DNA of 64,000 nucleotides from a bacterium (GCA_016716565.1 JADJWC010000002.1:310001-374000); one strand, 5' to 3'. Positions 24,662-33,804 are shown, counted from the stretch's first letter. Translations and numbers: made by a program. The notes: a model not told the origin generated them from the sequence alone.

Positions 24662-25567
24662 TTAGTCCTTTTTATCATACCCAAAACTCTTAAGCAAGTT
24701 TTCATCGCTTCGCCATTTTTTTCTAACTTTCACTCGGAGTTCGAGAAAAATTTCACGCTGCAAGAACTCTTCGATTGATTCTCTTGCAACTTGTCCAAGC
24801 TTTTTAATCGCTGTTCCAGCGTTACCAATTATTATTGCTTTCTGAGAATCTCTTTCCACAACTATTTCAGCGCTGATAAAATTTTTACCCTCTTCTCTTT
24901 CTTTGAATTCAATTATTAAAACTTCACTGCTGTAAGGGACTTCATCGCGATACAGTTCAAGTATCTTTTCGCGGATAATTTCGGAGACAAAGAATCTTTC
25001 ATTCTCATCTGTCACCTGGTCATCCGGAAAAAGTTTTGGTCCTTCGGGAAGAAAGCGAATGATTTCTTCTTTCACTCTTTGAATATTAAAATAATGAGAG
25101 GCTGAGATAGGAATTACTTCTTCAAACATTTTCTGTGTTTCAAAATGTTTGATGAGTTCTTTAACCTTTTCCTGAGTAATCAAATCGACTTTGTTGAGCA
25201 CAAGAAGTTTTGGTTTCCTTGATCTGGCAACCTGCACATTAACAAATTCCTGTGAGAACAAGTTTTCAGCTAAGGGATCTTCTTTAACATCGCTAATAAG
25301 AACAATCACATCCGCATCATCAAGTGAAGATTTTACATCCTCCATCATTTTTTCCTGGAGAAGATAAGAAGGAGAAAGTATTCCCGGTGTATCGAGAAAA
25401 ATGATCTGGTAATCTTCTTCACTTAAAATTCCGAGAATTCTTTTTCGAGTGGTTTGTGGTTTTGAAGTGATTATCGAAAGTTTCTGTCCGAGCAGTGTGT
25501 TGAGTAAGGTTGATTTGCCCGAATTAGGTAAACCAAGAATTGCAACATAACCGGTTTTATCATTCAT
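24662..25567 (-). CDS. era: GTPase Era
   Basis: Essential GTPase in 16S rRNA maturation and 30S assembly. The 301 aa protein has G1 GLPNSGKST (residues 12-20), G3 DTPG, G4 NKVD and the G5 SASHYFN region, then a C-terminal KH domain with IIGNAGTAIKKLGQVARESIEEFL. The N-terminus and length match Era, so no alternative start is needed. It follows the anti-sigma gene start region closely but probably has its own promoter. Confidence 0.97.
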   Translation of the reverse strand: MNDKTGYVAILGLPNSGKSTLLNTLLGQKLSIITSKPQTTRKRILGILSEEDYQIIFLDTPGILSPSYLLQEKMMEDVKSSLDDADVIVLISDVKEDPLAENLFSQEFVNVQVARSRKPKLLVLNKVDLITQEKVKELIKHFETQKMFEEVIPISASHYFNIQRVKEEIIRFLPEGPKLFPDDQVTDENERFFVSEIIREKILELYRDEVPYSSEVLIIEFKEREEGKNFISAEIVVERDSQKAIIIGNAGTAIKKLGQVARESIEEFLQREIFLELRVKVRKKWRSDENLLKSFGYDKKD

Positions 25568-25577
25568 AAATAAAAAA

Positions 25578-26165
25578 TTAATATTTGTAAGATAAATTAC
25601 TTTGGACGCGATTTAAATGAAAGGAAGTACGGGGAGGTTTATTATTTGCTGATTGCAGATTTAGTCCGCTTTTGCATTTCAAAAAGAAATAACCTGATAT
25701 CAGAATGATCAGAGAAAAGATTGATCCGACAATTGACAAACCCGCACCACTAAATAAATTCTGGATGGTTCGCACCAGTCCCTCGCTTAAACCCGATACA
25801 GAATCAAAAACAGATTGAGAGTCGCTAGCTGCTGAGGTTGTTGCCGAAATCATAGCTGAAATAGAAAAACCAAAAATTACTAGGCAAAGCAATATGATAA
25901 ATGTCACGACTGTAGCAATAAAGTACTTTTGCTGTTTTGGAACTGTTGATCTTTTTATAATCTGTTTCATCAACTTTTCAGTAAAGCCAGCGGAAACTTC
26001 ATCCTCTTTAATTGCGAATAAATTATCATGAACTAACTTCAGTGCATTAAACTTTCTTTGCAACTCTTCTGAATTACGAATACCAGATTTTACCTGTTCA
26101 GCTTCTACGCTGCTCAATTCACCGTCAAGATATTTATTTAATATTTCATCTGTAATCTGAATCAT
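25578..26165 (-). CDS. putative membrane anti-sigma factor
   Basis: Protein of 195 aa. An N-terminal helical domain (NKYLDGELSSVEAEQVKSGI and following, about 1-60) resembles the anti-sigma domain of RsiW/RseA-type proteins but lacks the His-Cys-Cys zinc motif. Two transmembrane helices follow (about 85-107 and 145-163). The start overlaps the ECF sigma gene stop by 4 bp, which is the usual arrangement for a sigma/anti-sigma pair. Binding to the sigma factor is inferred from this context. Confidence 0.75.
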   Translation of the reverse strand: MIQITDEILNKYLDGELSSVEAEQVKSGIRNSEELQRKFNALKLVHDNLFAIKEDEVSAGFTEKLMKQIIKRSTVPKQQKYFIATVVTFIILLCLVIFGFSISAMISATTSAASDSQSVFDSVSGLSEGLVRTIQNLFSGAGLSIVGSIFSLIILISGYFFLKCKSGLNLQSANNKPPRTSFHLNRVQSNLSYKY

Positions 26166-26728
26166 TGTAATTCTTTAGCTAGTTTGGTTTTTAAGATTAA
26201 ATCGCGTAATGCATTTCTTGATCTGTGAAGCATTACTTTCACGTTCGAAACAGTTAATCCCATTACGTCGCTTATCTCATCAATTGTCATTTCATTCAAA
26301 TAGAACATTGTAATAATTGCTGAATATCTTTCCGGCAATTTACTAATTGTTTTATGAATCAGATGGTTAACATCCTTCTTTTCAATTTCGTCCGAACTAT
26401 ATTCACTTTCGAGATTGAAATGATCCTCAACAGATGTCATTTCGGTTTCTGTTTTTCTTTTTTGAGATGATAACTTCGTCAGTGCTGAATTATAAACTAT
26501 CCGGTAAAACCAAGTCGAAAATTTTGATTCACCTTTAAAATTCACCAACGAATTATACGCTTTCAAAAAACAATCCTGCAGAACTTCTTCTGCTTCTAAT
26601 TCATTCTTCAGCATTCTTTTTAACATCGAAAATGCTTTATTCTTGTATCGATTCACTAAAATTGAATAATCGGAACTATTGCCTTTTCTAACCGAATCGA
26701 TTATTTCCTGATCAGAAAGATTTCTCAT
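26162..26728 (-). CDS. ECF-family RNA polymerase sigma factor
   Basis: Sigma-70 family protein of 188 aa with region 2 (EEVLQDCFLKAYNSLVNFKGESKFSTWFYRI, split by helix breaks) and region 4 with a helix-turn-helix (MTIDEISDVMGLTVSNVKVMLHRSR). There is no region 3, as expected for group 4. Upstream of the ATG lies TGTAAC-N17-AGTCT, the same pattern found before the divergent DUF6249 gene, suggesting autoregulation. The predicted start point would leave a leader of only a few bases. Confidence 0.95.
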   Translation of the reverse strand: MRNLSDQEIIDSVRKGNSSDYSILVNRYKNKAFSMLKRMLKNELEAEEVLQDCFLKAYNSLVNFKGESKFSTWFYRIVYNSALTKLSSQKRKTETEMTSVEDHFNLESEYSSDEIEKKDVNHLIHKTISKLPERYSAIITMFYLNEMTIDEISDVMGLTVSNVKVMLHRSRNALRDLILKTKLAKELQ

Positions 26729-26737
26729 TCAATTCTT

Positions 26738-26765
26738 AGACTAACATATTGTGATTTTAGTTACA
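26738..26765 (-). promoter_or_regulatory. putative ECF-sigma promoter of the sigma gene
   Basis: On the minus strand, TGTAAC (26765-26760), a 17 bp spacer and AGTCT. It resembles ECF promoters with AAC-type -35 and GTC-type -10 elements and matches the divergent promoter at 26853-26880 element for element. Confidence 0.55.
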
Positions 26766-26852
26766 CTACATTTAATTCTACTAAAAAATATAAGGTGATT
26801 CCTTAAAAAGCAAAAAATGAGCAGAAAATCTATATTATTATCCTAATGAAAC

Positions 26853-26880
26853 TGTAACCTGTCAGTTGAAAATATTGTCT
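26853..26880 (+). promoter_or_regulatory. putative ECF-sigma promoter of the DUF6249 gene
   Basis: TGTAAC (26853-26858), a 17 bp spacer and TGTCT (26876-26880). The expected start point is about 25 bases before the ATG, leaving room for the AAAGGA ribosome-binding site. Confidence 0.55.
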
Positions 26881-26910
26881 CAACAATTAAACAACAGAAA
26901 GGATAATAAA

Positions 26911-27282
26911 ATGCAGGAAGAAGTAGTTGCTGTATTTATTCCGATAGTAATGTTTCTAATAATCGGATTAATATCGGTTACAGCTATCTATTACAGATCT
27001 AGAGAAAGACAGATGCTTATCGATAAAGGTCTCTCAGCAGAGGATATGAAAAAATTCTTTGAACAGAAGAGAGATCCATTCTGGCTGATGAAAGTCGGAA
27101 TAATCTGCATATTCTTTGGAATCGGACTTGGTATCGGGTTGATGTCTGGAGCAGAAGAAACGAGAGAAATTGTAACTCCAACTTCAATCTTCATATTCAC
27201 TGGAATTGGATTTGTGATCGCAAACATTTATGGAAACAAGATGAGGCGTGCATACGATTTAGAAAAAAAGGCTGGCAATTAA
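26911..27282 (+). CDS. DUF6249 family membrane protein
   Basis: Small membrane protein of 123 aa: an N-terminal helix (about 4-26), a cytoplasmic RSRERQMLIDKGLSAEDMKKFF segment, then two more helices (about 55-76 and 88-106) and a basic tail. Its function is unknown. The ATG at 26911 is preceded by AAAGGATAATAAA and is preferred over an upstream start that would add 15 residues. It is divergent from the ECF sigma gene and shares its promoter pattern, so it is probably a target of that sigma factor. Confidence 0.85.
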   Translation: MQEEVVAVFIPIVMFLIIGLISVTAIYYRSRERQMLIDKGLSAEDMKKFFEQKRDPFWLMKVGIICIFFGIGLGIGLMSGAEETREIVTPTSIFIFTGIGFVIANIYGNKMRRAYDLEKKAGN

Positions 27283-27301
27283 AATCGGATGTTAGTTTTG
27301 A

Positions 27302-27328
27302 GTAGCACAGATTGGTAATCTGTGCTAC
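27302..27328. terminator. strong symmetrical hairpin between convergent genes
   Basis: Perfect 12 bp stem GTAGCACAGATT / AATCTGTGCTAC with a GGT loop, between the ends of the DUF6249 gene and trxB. It has no T-run on either side, so it may be a repeat element that serves both genes as a boundary. Confidence 0.5.
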
Positions 27329-27337
27329 CAAAAATTA

Positions 27338-28285
27338 TTAATGTTCCTGTGCCTCAAGCCATCTTTCTGCATCAAGTGCAGCCATACAGCCAGTACCTGC
27401 AGCAGTAACAGCCTGACGATATTTACTGTCACTCACATCTCCGGCTGCAAAAATTCCCTCAATATTTGTGTAAGTTGAACCAGGCTTTACTTTCAGGTAA
27501 CCTACTTCATCCATATCAAGCTGACCTTTGAAGATTTCAGTATTCGGTTTGTGGCCGATTCCGATAAATAATCCGTCAGCATTATACTCTTCTGTCGAAT
27601 GATCACGCGTATCTTCCAGGATTACACCGGTCATTCTTTTTATTCCATTCTGCTCAACACCAACAACTTCTTTAATGGTTTTATTTAACATGAATTTAAT
27701 CTTAGGATTTTTCTGTGCACGGTTAAGCATAATGCTCGATGCTCTGAATCCTTCCCTACGATGAATGATTGTTACTTCTGAAGCATGGTTAGTAAGATAA
27801 GTTGCCTCTTCCATCGCAGTATCACCACCGCCTATCACAAGAACTTTCTGATTCTTAAAAAAGAATCCATCACAAGTTGCACATGCAGAGACACCGTAGC
27901 CCATATATTTTTTTTCACTTTCAAGTCCGAGTAATTTTGCCGATGCACCGGTTGCTACAATAACCGCATCAGCAGTATAAACTTCATCGTACGATTTTAA
28001 AACGAAAGGTCTTTTTGAAAAATCAACTTCTGTAATTTCTTTGTAAATGCTTTCCGCACCGAATCTGTGAGCTTGTTTTCTCATTATGTCCATCAATGCC
28101 GGACCTTGAATACCATGCTCATATCCGGGATAGTTCTCTACTTCAGTAGTAATTGTCAACTGACCACCTGGCTGCATTCCTTCAAATATCACTGGTTTCA
28201 GATTTGCTCTTGCATTATAAAGTGCAGCAGTAAATCCGGCAGGTCCTGAACCTATAATTATTATTTTGTGATGATTATCCGCCAT
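27338..28285 (-). CDS. trxB: thioredoxin-disulfide reductase TrxB
   Basis: FAD/NADPH flavoenzyme of 315 aa that reduces thioredoxin. The FAD motif GSGPAGFTA lies at residues 12-20, the redox-active CATC at 135-138, the NADPH motif GGGDTAMEEA follows, and the C-terminal GIFAAGDVSD motif is intact. Domain order and length are those of low-molecular-weight TrxB. Ferredoxin- or F420-dependent variants lack the GGGD pattern, so NADPH use is likely. It is monocistronic. Confidence 0.97.
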   Translation of the reverse strand: MADNHHKIIIIGSGPAGFTAALYNARANLKPVIFEGMQPGGQLTITTEVENYPGYEHGIQGPALMDIMRKQAHRFGAESIYKEITEVDFSKRPFVLKSYDEVYTADAVIVATGASAKLLGLESEKKYMGYGVSACATCDGFFFKNQKVLVIGGGDTAMEEATYLTNHASEVTIIHRREGFRASSIMLNRAQKNPKIKFMLNKTIKEVVGVEQNGIKRMTGVILEDTRDHSTEEYNADGLFIGIGHKPNTEIFKGQLDMDEVGYLKVKPGSTYTNIEGIFAAGDVSDSKYRQAVTAAGTGCMAALDAERWLEAQEH

Positions 28286-28387
28286 TACTTTTCCTTAAAT
28301 GAATTATAGTTAAAAATTAATTTGCCTGGGTTTGATTATGCAAATTTACAAAAGATTCAGTTTAGACTAGTTGAGAATATCTATAAG

Positions 28388-29306
28388 TTATTTATCTCTA
28401 AGATAAGCAGCATTTCGTTTCAGGCCACTCAGTTTTGCTCTTTTAATAGGTGAGTTTTTAAATTTCTCTTTGAATTTTTCTTCTGTCATTTCAAGAATAT
28501 CTGTCAGATTTAATTCCTTATTCTCAGGATGAAAATCTTTTATCATTGTTTCAACCGGGAATTTTTGATTCCACGGACAAACGTCCTGACAGATGTCGCA
28601 GCCAAAAATCCAATCATCAAATTTTCCTTTAAACTCTTCAGAAATGGTTCCTTTATTTTCGATCGTTAGATATGAAATACATTTGTTCGCATCCACAACA
28701 TATTCTTGAACTATCGCTTTGGTTGGACAAGCATCAAGACAAGCAGTACAGCTTCCGCAAAAGTCTGGTATCGGTTCTGAATATTCAAACTCACAATTTG
28801 TAATAATGTTAGCAATGAAAAACCAGCTACCAATTTCCCGATTGATTACGTTCGTATGTTTCCCAAGCCAGCCAATTCCCGCTCGAACAGCCCATGCTTT
28901 ATCCATCACGGGACCGGTATCAACATAAGAAATCGATTCGAATGACGGATCATTCTTTTTTAATTCTGATTCAAGTTCATCAAGCATTGACCAGATTATA
29001 TGATGATAATCTTTCCCCAGGCATAACGTGAGACTTTGCCATTTGCTTTTCATTTGAATATTGGTGAGGAGTGTAATAATTCAATCCTAACGAGATCACA
29101 GATTTTGCATTCGAAAGAATTTGTTTAACATCTTTTCTTTTTTCAAAATTCCTTTTCATGTAATCCATACTAGCCTGATAATTATTATCGAGCCATTGCT
29201 GAAGATGTTCAGATTCTTCTTCCAAAATCTCTGCTTTTGCAAATCCAACCAAATCAAAACCAAGTTGTTTTGCTTTTTCGATTACTATTTCATTGGTGAG
29301 TCTCAT
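28388..29306 (-). CDS. queG: epoxyqueuosine reductase QueG, interrupted by two single-base indels
   Basis: Cobalamin and iron-sulfur enzyme for the last step of queuosine synthesis in tRNA. The N-terminal part (29306 to about 29045) and the C-terminal part (about 29010 to 28388) lie in different frames. Between them a third frame reads GKVSRYAWG, the conserved QueG segment. Restoring one A in the run at 29042-29044 and one G in the run at 29015-29018 (minus-strand bases) gives a continuous protein of about 306 aa. Both 4Fe-4S motifs are present (CGSCTACLDACP and CDICQDVCP). Two homopolymer deletions 25 bp apart suggest sequence error rather than gene death. Confidence 0.88.
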
Positions 29307-29331
29307 ATAATAAAATAATTGTTAGCTGGTA

Positions 29332-29399
29332 GTCATTCCCACGAAAGTGGGAATCCAGATTTGCACTGACTTGTGGATTCCTGCTTACGCAGGAATGAC
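29332..29399. repeat. palindromic repeat element, copy D
   Basis: Begins GTCATTC and ends GAATGAC, with two internal hairpins (ATTCCCAC-GAAA-GTGGGAAT and ATTCCTGC-TTAC-GCAGGAAT). It is intergenic between the Rieske gene and queG. Same architecture as copy E. Confidence 0.8.
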
Positions 29400-29407
29400 A
29401 TATAATT

Positions 29408-29767
29408 TTACCACTGCATTTGTCTTGGTAATACTTTCACATAAACCTTATCGTCAACTACTTCAACCGGATAGACCTGCAAGCCATTGCTGCCTGTATC
29501 TTTTTTCCCCGTTCGAAGATTGAACTTCCAGCCGTGCGCGGGACAGACAACAAATTCGTCTTCAATAAATCCATCATAAATCAACCGCGTTTGCTGATGT
29601 GGACAAATATTGCTAACCGCGAAAACTTCATCATTGATTTTAAATACAGCTATCTCAATATCATTTACTACAAATCTTTTTCCTGTTTCCTCTGCTAAAT
29701 CACTCCACGAGCATAGAAATGAGAAGCCGTTTTCCTGAAGCTTATTCAAATGATCTGAATTTTTCAT
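29408..29767 (-). CDS. Rieske-type 2Fe-2S ferredoxin
   Basis: Soluble Rieske protein of about 119 aa. The two cluster motifs are visible: CPHQQT (Cys-x-His) and, 18 residues later, CPAHGWKF (Cys-x2-His), the NirD/ferredoxin type rather than the bc1 type because a CTHLGC-style disulfide is absent. The ATG at 29767 is chosen because it overlaps the upstream hydrolase gene by 26 bp only, while a longer frame to 29860 would lie inside it. It probably serves as an electron carrier for an oxygenase or reductase that cannot be identified here. Confidence 0.85.
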   Translation of the reverse strand: MKNSDHLNKLQENGFSFLCSWSDLAEETGKRFVVNDIEIAVFKINDEVFAVSNICPHQQTRLIYDGFIEDEFVVCPAHGWKFNLRTGKKDTGSNGLQVYPVEVVDDKVYVKVLPRQMQW

Positions 29768-30587
29768 CGACAATATATCCTTCACCAAATTTTTTAACCG
29801 ACGCAAATGCAATTTCGGGATCATGGCCAAAAAATAATTTCCAGTTTTCTTGCAAAGCAATGTTTAAATACTTTTTCTTTTCCTCAAGAGTGACAAGTGG
29901 CTGTAAATCATAACCCATTATGTAATGCAGCGGTATGTGCGAATAAAATGGTATCAGGTCAGCACAATATAAAAACGTATCTCTTCCGTCTGAGATTTTC
30001 ACCATTTGCTGGCCAAAGGTATGTCCGTTGATGACAAAAAACTCAATCCCATCATCAAAAATGTCATTACCATCAATCAAATGAAGCACTCCTTCTTCCA
30101 TCAACGGTAAAAAATTTTCTTTGATATAACTACCTTTGTCTCTGTCAGATGGATTTACGGCCCATTCAAAATTCTGCTTTTGAACATAGTACTTTGCATT
30201 CGGGAATGCAGGCTGAAGCTTGCCATTTATTTTTAGTGTTGATCCGCCGGTATGATCAAAATGAAGATGAGTAAGAATTACGTCCGTTATATCATCTGAT
30301 TTTAATCCTTTATTTGAAAGTGCAGAATCCATGGAATGCTTATCATCAACAGCATAAATATTTTTTGCTTTTTCATCCCACTTGTCACCCATTCCTGTAT
30401 CAATTAATATTTTCTTCGAATCGCTTTCTAATAATAAATTTCTAGTTGCAAGTCTAACTCGATTTGAATCATCAGCGAGATTTGTCTTTTGCCAGAGAGG
30501 TTTTGGGATAATCCCGAACATTGCTCCGCCATCAAGACCGAAAGAACCTGATTCGATAATGCTTAGTTTGTATTTTCCAATTTTCAT
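29742..30587 (-). CDS. MBL-fold metallo-hydrolase
   Basis: Protein of 281 aa with the metallo-beta-lactamase fold. The metal motif HLHFDHTGGS is intact, followed by further ligands in NGHTFGQQ and YCADLIPFYSH, and GHDPEI near the C-terminus. The N-terminal GMFGIIPKPLW pattern and overall length resemble the lactonase-like or quorum-quenching subgroup, but the substrate cannot be assigned. The stop overlaps the start of the Rieske gene by 26 bp, so the two are translationally linked. Confidence 0.88.
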   Translation of the reverse strand: MKIGKYKLSIIESGSFGLDGGAMFGIIPKPLWQKTNLADDSNRVRLATRNLLLESDSKKILIDTGMGDKWDEKAKNIYAVDDKHSMDSALSNKGLKSDDITDVILTHLHFDHTGGSTLKINGKLQPAFPNAKYYVQKQNFEWAVNPSDRDKGSYIKENFLPLMEEGVLHLIDGNDIFDDGIEFFVINGHTFGQQMVKISDGRDTFLYCADLIPFYSHIPLHYIMGYDLQPLVTLEEKKKYLNIALQENWKLFFGHDPEIAFASVKKFGEGYIVDEKFRSFE

Positions 30588-30670
30588 AACTGAAAAGTTA
30601 ATTAGAATTAATGCTTTACTTCTTAAAATTAAAAAAGATGGGAGTCAATTCACAGGAGAGAGAGGCTTTA

Positions 30671-30700
30671 AAATAAAAAAACCCCGACATTGCCGGGGTT
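30671..30700 (-). terminator. intrinsic terminator after the ferredoxin gene
   Basis: Stem AACCCCG (30680-30686) and CGGGGTT (30694-30700) with a 7 nt loop, followed on the minus strand by TTTTTTATTT. It lies 17 bp past the restored ferredoxin stop. Confidence 0.88.
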
Positions 30701-30716
30701 AATCAGTTAAAAATTA

Positions 30717-31050
30717 TTACCTGCCTAATCCATCAAGATAATCTTTCCTTGCAAGAAGCTGCTCTTCAGTTTCAAACATGCTTCGGATCGGGAACACAAC
30801 AATCAACTGGACAAACAGCCGCACACTGTGGCTCATCATGAAAACCTTTGCACTCAGTACATTTATCGGGTACTATATAAAAGAATTCCGCAGAATAAAA
30901 TCCGCTTGCACCAGATGGAGCAGCATCACCGTCACCATAAGATTTACCAGCTAATTCCCAGTTAACACCACCTTCATATATTGCAGTATTCGGACATTCA
31001 GGTTCACAAGCACCACAGTTGATGCATTCCTCAGTTATCATTATCGCCAT
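30717..31050 (-). CDS. 4Fe-4S dicluster ferredoxin (YfhL-like), frameshifted near the C-terminus
   Basis: Small 2[4Fe-4S] ferredoxin. The first cluster motif is CINCGACEPECP (start of protein); the second is spread as CTEC...CAAVCPVDCC with the insert typical of YfhL-type ferredoxins. As written, the frame stops at 30772 right after PDPKHV. Deleting one T from the minus-strand run at 30774-30776 continues it as ETEEQLLARKDYLDGLGR to a TAA at 30717, which is the family's normal C-terminal helix, so a one-base insertion error is likely. It is a single gene with a terminator downstream. Confidence 0.85.
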
Positions 31051-31184
31051 ATCATTACTCCTTTAATTTTTAATTCTATTTTTGAATTCCTATTCATTTG
31101 AACAGAATAATTTTCTTAAAAGTTCATCGGAAATTTATAAAAAATACATTGCTCAGCAAGTTAAAATTAGATTTTAATGGTATT

Positions 31185-32231
31185 TTATTTTGCGGTCGTG
31201 ACTTTTTGCACAATATCAACGTTTAGTATCCCGCCAATATTGAACGAAATCAGCAGAATAATCACCGGAAAAACTTCATAATAATCACGAAGTTCATCGA
31301 AGAAACCGAACAAAAGAGTCAAGATTAACAGTGGAATTCCAATCCAGAGAGAATCTTTCAGAAACTTTGGTTTCTCTTTCCATCTGCTGAAGACTGAAAG
31401 AATGATAATCAGTAATACCACAAAAGTAGCTAATGAATATCCGTTGAAAAGAAGGTAGTTTCTGTCAATCAAGTGGAACTCAACAAAGCCACCGGGATTA
31501 TTAATGAACAAAATGAACAACAGGATTTTTACGAATCCGAAAATCAAAAGTTGAATAGCCATAAATTGATAATAAAATTTTCTACTGATTTCTTTGTTAC
31601 TATAAAAATGAATTGCAAAAATCATTGTCAAAAGAATAATCGTTTCCTTGTTGAAGCAGGCGATGAAGAAGAGAATTAAAAAGTGATTCCATTTTCTTTG
31701 TTTGAGAAATAAAAGTCCGAGCGTAAATAAAAACAATGAAGGAAAATCGTATACATAGTTCGAGTAATTAGGTTGGAACATAGCAGGTATGGCAAAAAGA
31801 AGAATTATTGAGATAACATTCTTGAACCACAAAGGTGTCATGTAGATTTCATCGAATAATTTTCTGAATGCATAAACAAATCCGAGCAGTGAAAGATACA
31901 TCAGTATCATCGCAATTAAATATTCAGTTATGAACTCACTTTCCCAAATTAGTTTTTCCAGTGCAAGCATAAGAAAGCTGCTGCTTTCAACTTTTTCTGT
32001 GAGAGTTTCGTGAATGCTTTCCGGGATGACTTCACTAATTATTCTTACAGTAGTTGGCAGAAGTGTCCTGTAAACAAATGGTTTCCACGCTGTACCGTAA
32101 ACCATTTCAGAAAACATTGATTGTTCGTCCCCGTTAATTGGCGGAAGTTTTACAAATGCAATTAACACATAAAGAGATACTAGCGCTAAAACTGATTTGT
32201 AAACAACCGGAATTTCATAAAGGTTTTTCAT
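31185..32231 (-). CDS. multi-spanning membrane protein of unknown function
   Basis: Integral membrane protein of 348 aa with about nine to ten hydrophobic helices. Features include a first loop with Asp/Glu (NGDEQSMFSEM) and aromatic-rich segments (PNYSNYVYDFPSLFLF; NKETIILLTMIFAIHFY). Overall layout resembles lipid-linked-sugar mannosyltransferases (GT-C/DUF2029-like), but no diagnostic motif can be confirmed by eye. It is monocistronic with a long non-coding stretch upstream. Confidence 0.6.
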   Translation of the reverse strand: MKNLYEIPVVYKSVLALVSLYVLIAFVKLPPINGDEQSMFSEMVYGTAWKPFVYRTLLPTTVRIISEVIPESIHETLTEKVESSSFLMLALEKLIWESEFITEYLIAMILMYLSLLGFVYAFRKLFDEIYMTPLWFKNVISIILLFAIPAMFQPNYSNYVYDFPSLFLFTLGLLFLKQRKWNHFLILFFIACFNKETIILLTMIFAIHFYSNKEISRKFYYQFMAIQLLIFGFVKILLFILFINNPGGFVEFHLIDRNYLLFNGYSLATFVVLLIIILSVFSRWKEKPKFLKDSLWIGIPLLILTLLFGFFDELRDYYEVFPVIILLISFNIGGILNVDIVQKVTTAK

Positions 32232-32922
32232 TGCAACACTATTTATTTCTAATCAAATAATTTGTATTGATACCATTTTTTCTTCTCCACTCAGCATAGT
32301 CTCTGTGAATATGCATAAGTAATGACTTACTTTCACTCAACCGGACAGAATTTATTATTCTAAAAATATTTATTGTAGACCCACAACATCATTTATGACC
32401 AAAATTACCGGGAGAATTGACCGTTTTCACTAATTTAATCTCAATTCATTCAAGTTTGACAGATGATTTTACCAAGACCCCGAAAAGTATTCACACACAT
32501 TAATTGCTCATTTGTTCTTTGAGAGAGAAATAAAATTTGTCCAAACTAAATTGCCCTCCCCCAAAGACTTCTTGGGACTGAATAACCACCTGGTAAAGAT
32601 TTGCCAAGAAAATATTTTTTTTGTTTCTGTTAACTGGTAAAGAATAAATTAAATAGTTTATGAAAGAGTTGTAAAACCAACCCAACAAAGACTGAAATCC
32701 CAATATTTTTTTTGCAGAATGATAAGGGATCATCCCGCAGATTTATTTTACGAGGCCTGAACAAGCTAACAATAGTGGTTTAACCACAGAAGAGGAAGTT
32801 ATATCGACCTTGCTTTTTATGCGCAAAATTTAATGGTCGCAATTTTTGACTCACACAAATTGGAAACGTTAACCAAAAGTTTTTTTTAATAATTTTTTCA
32901 TTAAGATATAAGAGTGAATTTT
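32232..32922. other. 691 bp stretch without a supported gene
   Basis: AT-rich sequence between two minus-strand genes. A 77-codon minus-strand frame (32500-32733) exists but has no recognisable domain, ribosome-binding site or neighbour link. A GTGGTT-T-AACCAC palindrome stands at 32775-32787. No tRNA, SRP, tmRNA or RNase P RNA signature was recognised. It may hold promoters, a decayed gene or an unrecognised RNA. Confidence 0.5.
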
Positions 32923-33777
32923 TCAAGGTTTGACTCCATTATATTCATTTTGAAGATATCGAAGAGCTGCATTTGTCTTTGCAAGATTTTTTTCAATAGC
33001 AAACTTTTCTGCGTTTTGTAAATTTCCCGAATAGAATCTCCACCACAATAGCGAGCCGACGACAAAACCATCAAACACTCTGTCTTCTATAAATGCATTT
33101 ATTGTAAGATAACCCCAAAGAACATTCCAGCCAATCGAAATTAGTCCATTGACATATTCACCGGAATAAAATTGTCCCGCACCGGGAACAATTGATAAAG
33201 CTTTTGCTAGAGCGGGGTCGTACAAATCGTTAGTGATTGAATCACAAAGAACTGCAAGTTGGTGATCGGGTTTTATTTCTGAAAAGGATTGTGATGCTTT
33301 TTCCCAATCGTCTGAAAAGATATAAGCCCATCCACGCCAATAATTTATTTCATCAGCTTTATCTTTAAATGCCAGGTTGCTCTGTAAAGAATCAAGAAGA
33401 GTTAAAGCTCTTGTCGTTGTTCTTCTTAAAATATTCACTTTTATTATTTCAATTTTGGCTTCAAATATTTCATCATTTGTAGCAGCATTCATTTCTGCGA
33501 TAGTAAAATATCTCGCAGCATCAGAATATTTAGCTCCGTACTTATAGCTTAATCCAATGAGTAAATTCGCTTCATAGTCGTATGATTTTAACTCATCAAA
33601 AAATAGAAGACGTTTAAACTCGGTTATTGAATCAAAATATTTTTCTTCACTGTATAAATTTTTCGCAAGTTCGAATTGCTGCTTCAATGTATTCTGTGCA
33701 ATCGACTGATGAGTTAATACTATTATTAAGACAGCAGAGAATAATATTTTATTTGCAGAAATCATTGTCAGGTACAA
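32923..33777 (-). CDS. exported TPR protein with C-terminal membrane hairpin (paralogue 2)
   Basis: Protein of 284 aa: a signal peptide (about residues 5-27, ending SIAQ), TPR-like helical repeats (about 30-180; FELAKNLYSEEKYFDSITEFKRL is split across the first repeat) and a C-terminal segment starting ALSIVPGAGQFYSGEYVNG, then two hydrophobic helices. The PGAGQFYSGE turn matches the PGSGKMYVGE turn in the next upstream gene, so the two are paralogues. It lies 27 bp after that gene and is the last of a three-gene operon headed by an exported YidD-like protein. Function is unknown. Confidence 0.7.
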   Translation of the reverse strand: MYLTMISANKILFSAVLIIVLTHQSIAQNTLKQQFELAKNLYSEEKYFDSITEFKRLLFFDELKSYDYEANLLIGLSYKYGAKYSDAARYFTIAEMNAATNDEIFEAKIEIIKVNILRRTTTRALTLLDSLQSNLAFKDKADEINYWRGWAYIFSDDWEKASQSFSEIKPDHQLAVLCDSITNDLYDPALAKALSIVPGAGQFYSGEYVNGLISIGWNVLWGYLTINAFIEDRVFDGFVVGSLLWWRFYSGNLQNAEKFAIEKNLAKTNAALRYLQNEYNGVKP

Positions 33778-33804
33778 AATAATTTTTTTCTTCGAGAAAT
33801 AATT

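Noticed and set aside
32500..32733. 77-codon minus-strand reading frame in the 691 bp gap
   Set aside because: No domain, ribosome-binding site, signal or operon link; composition like the non-coding surroundings. Could be a relic, but not supported as a gene.
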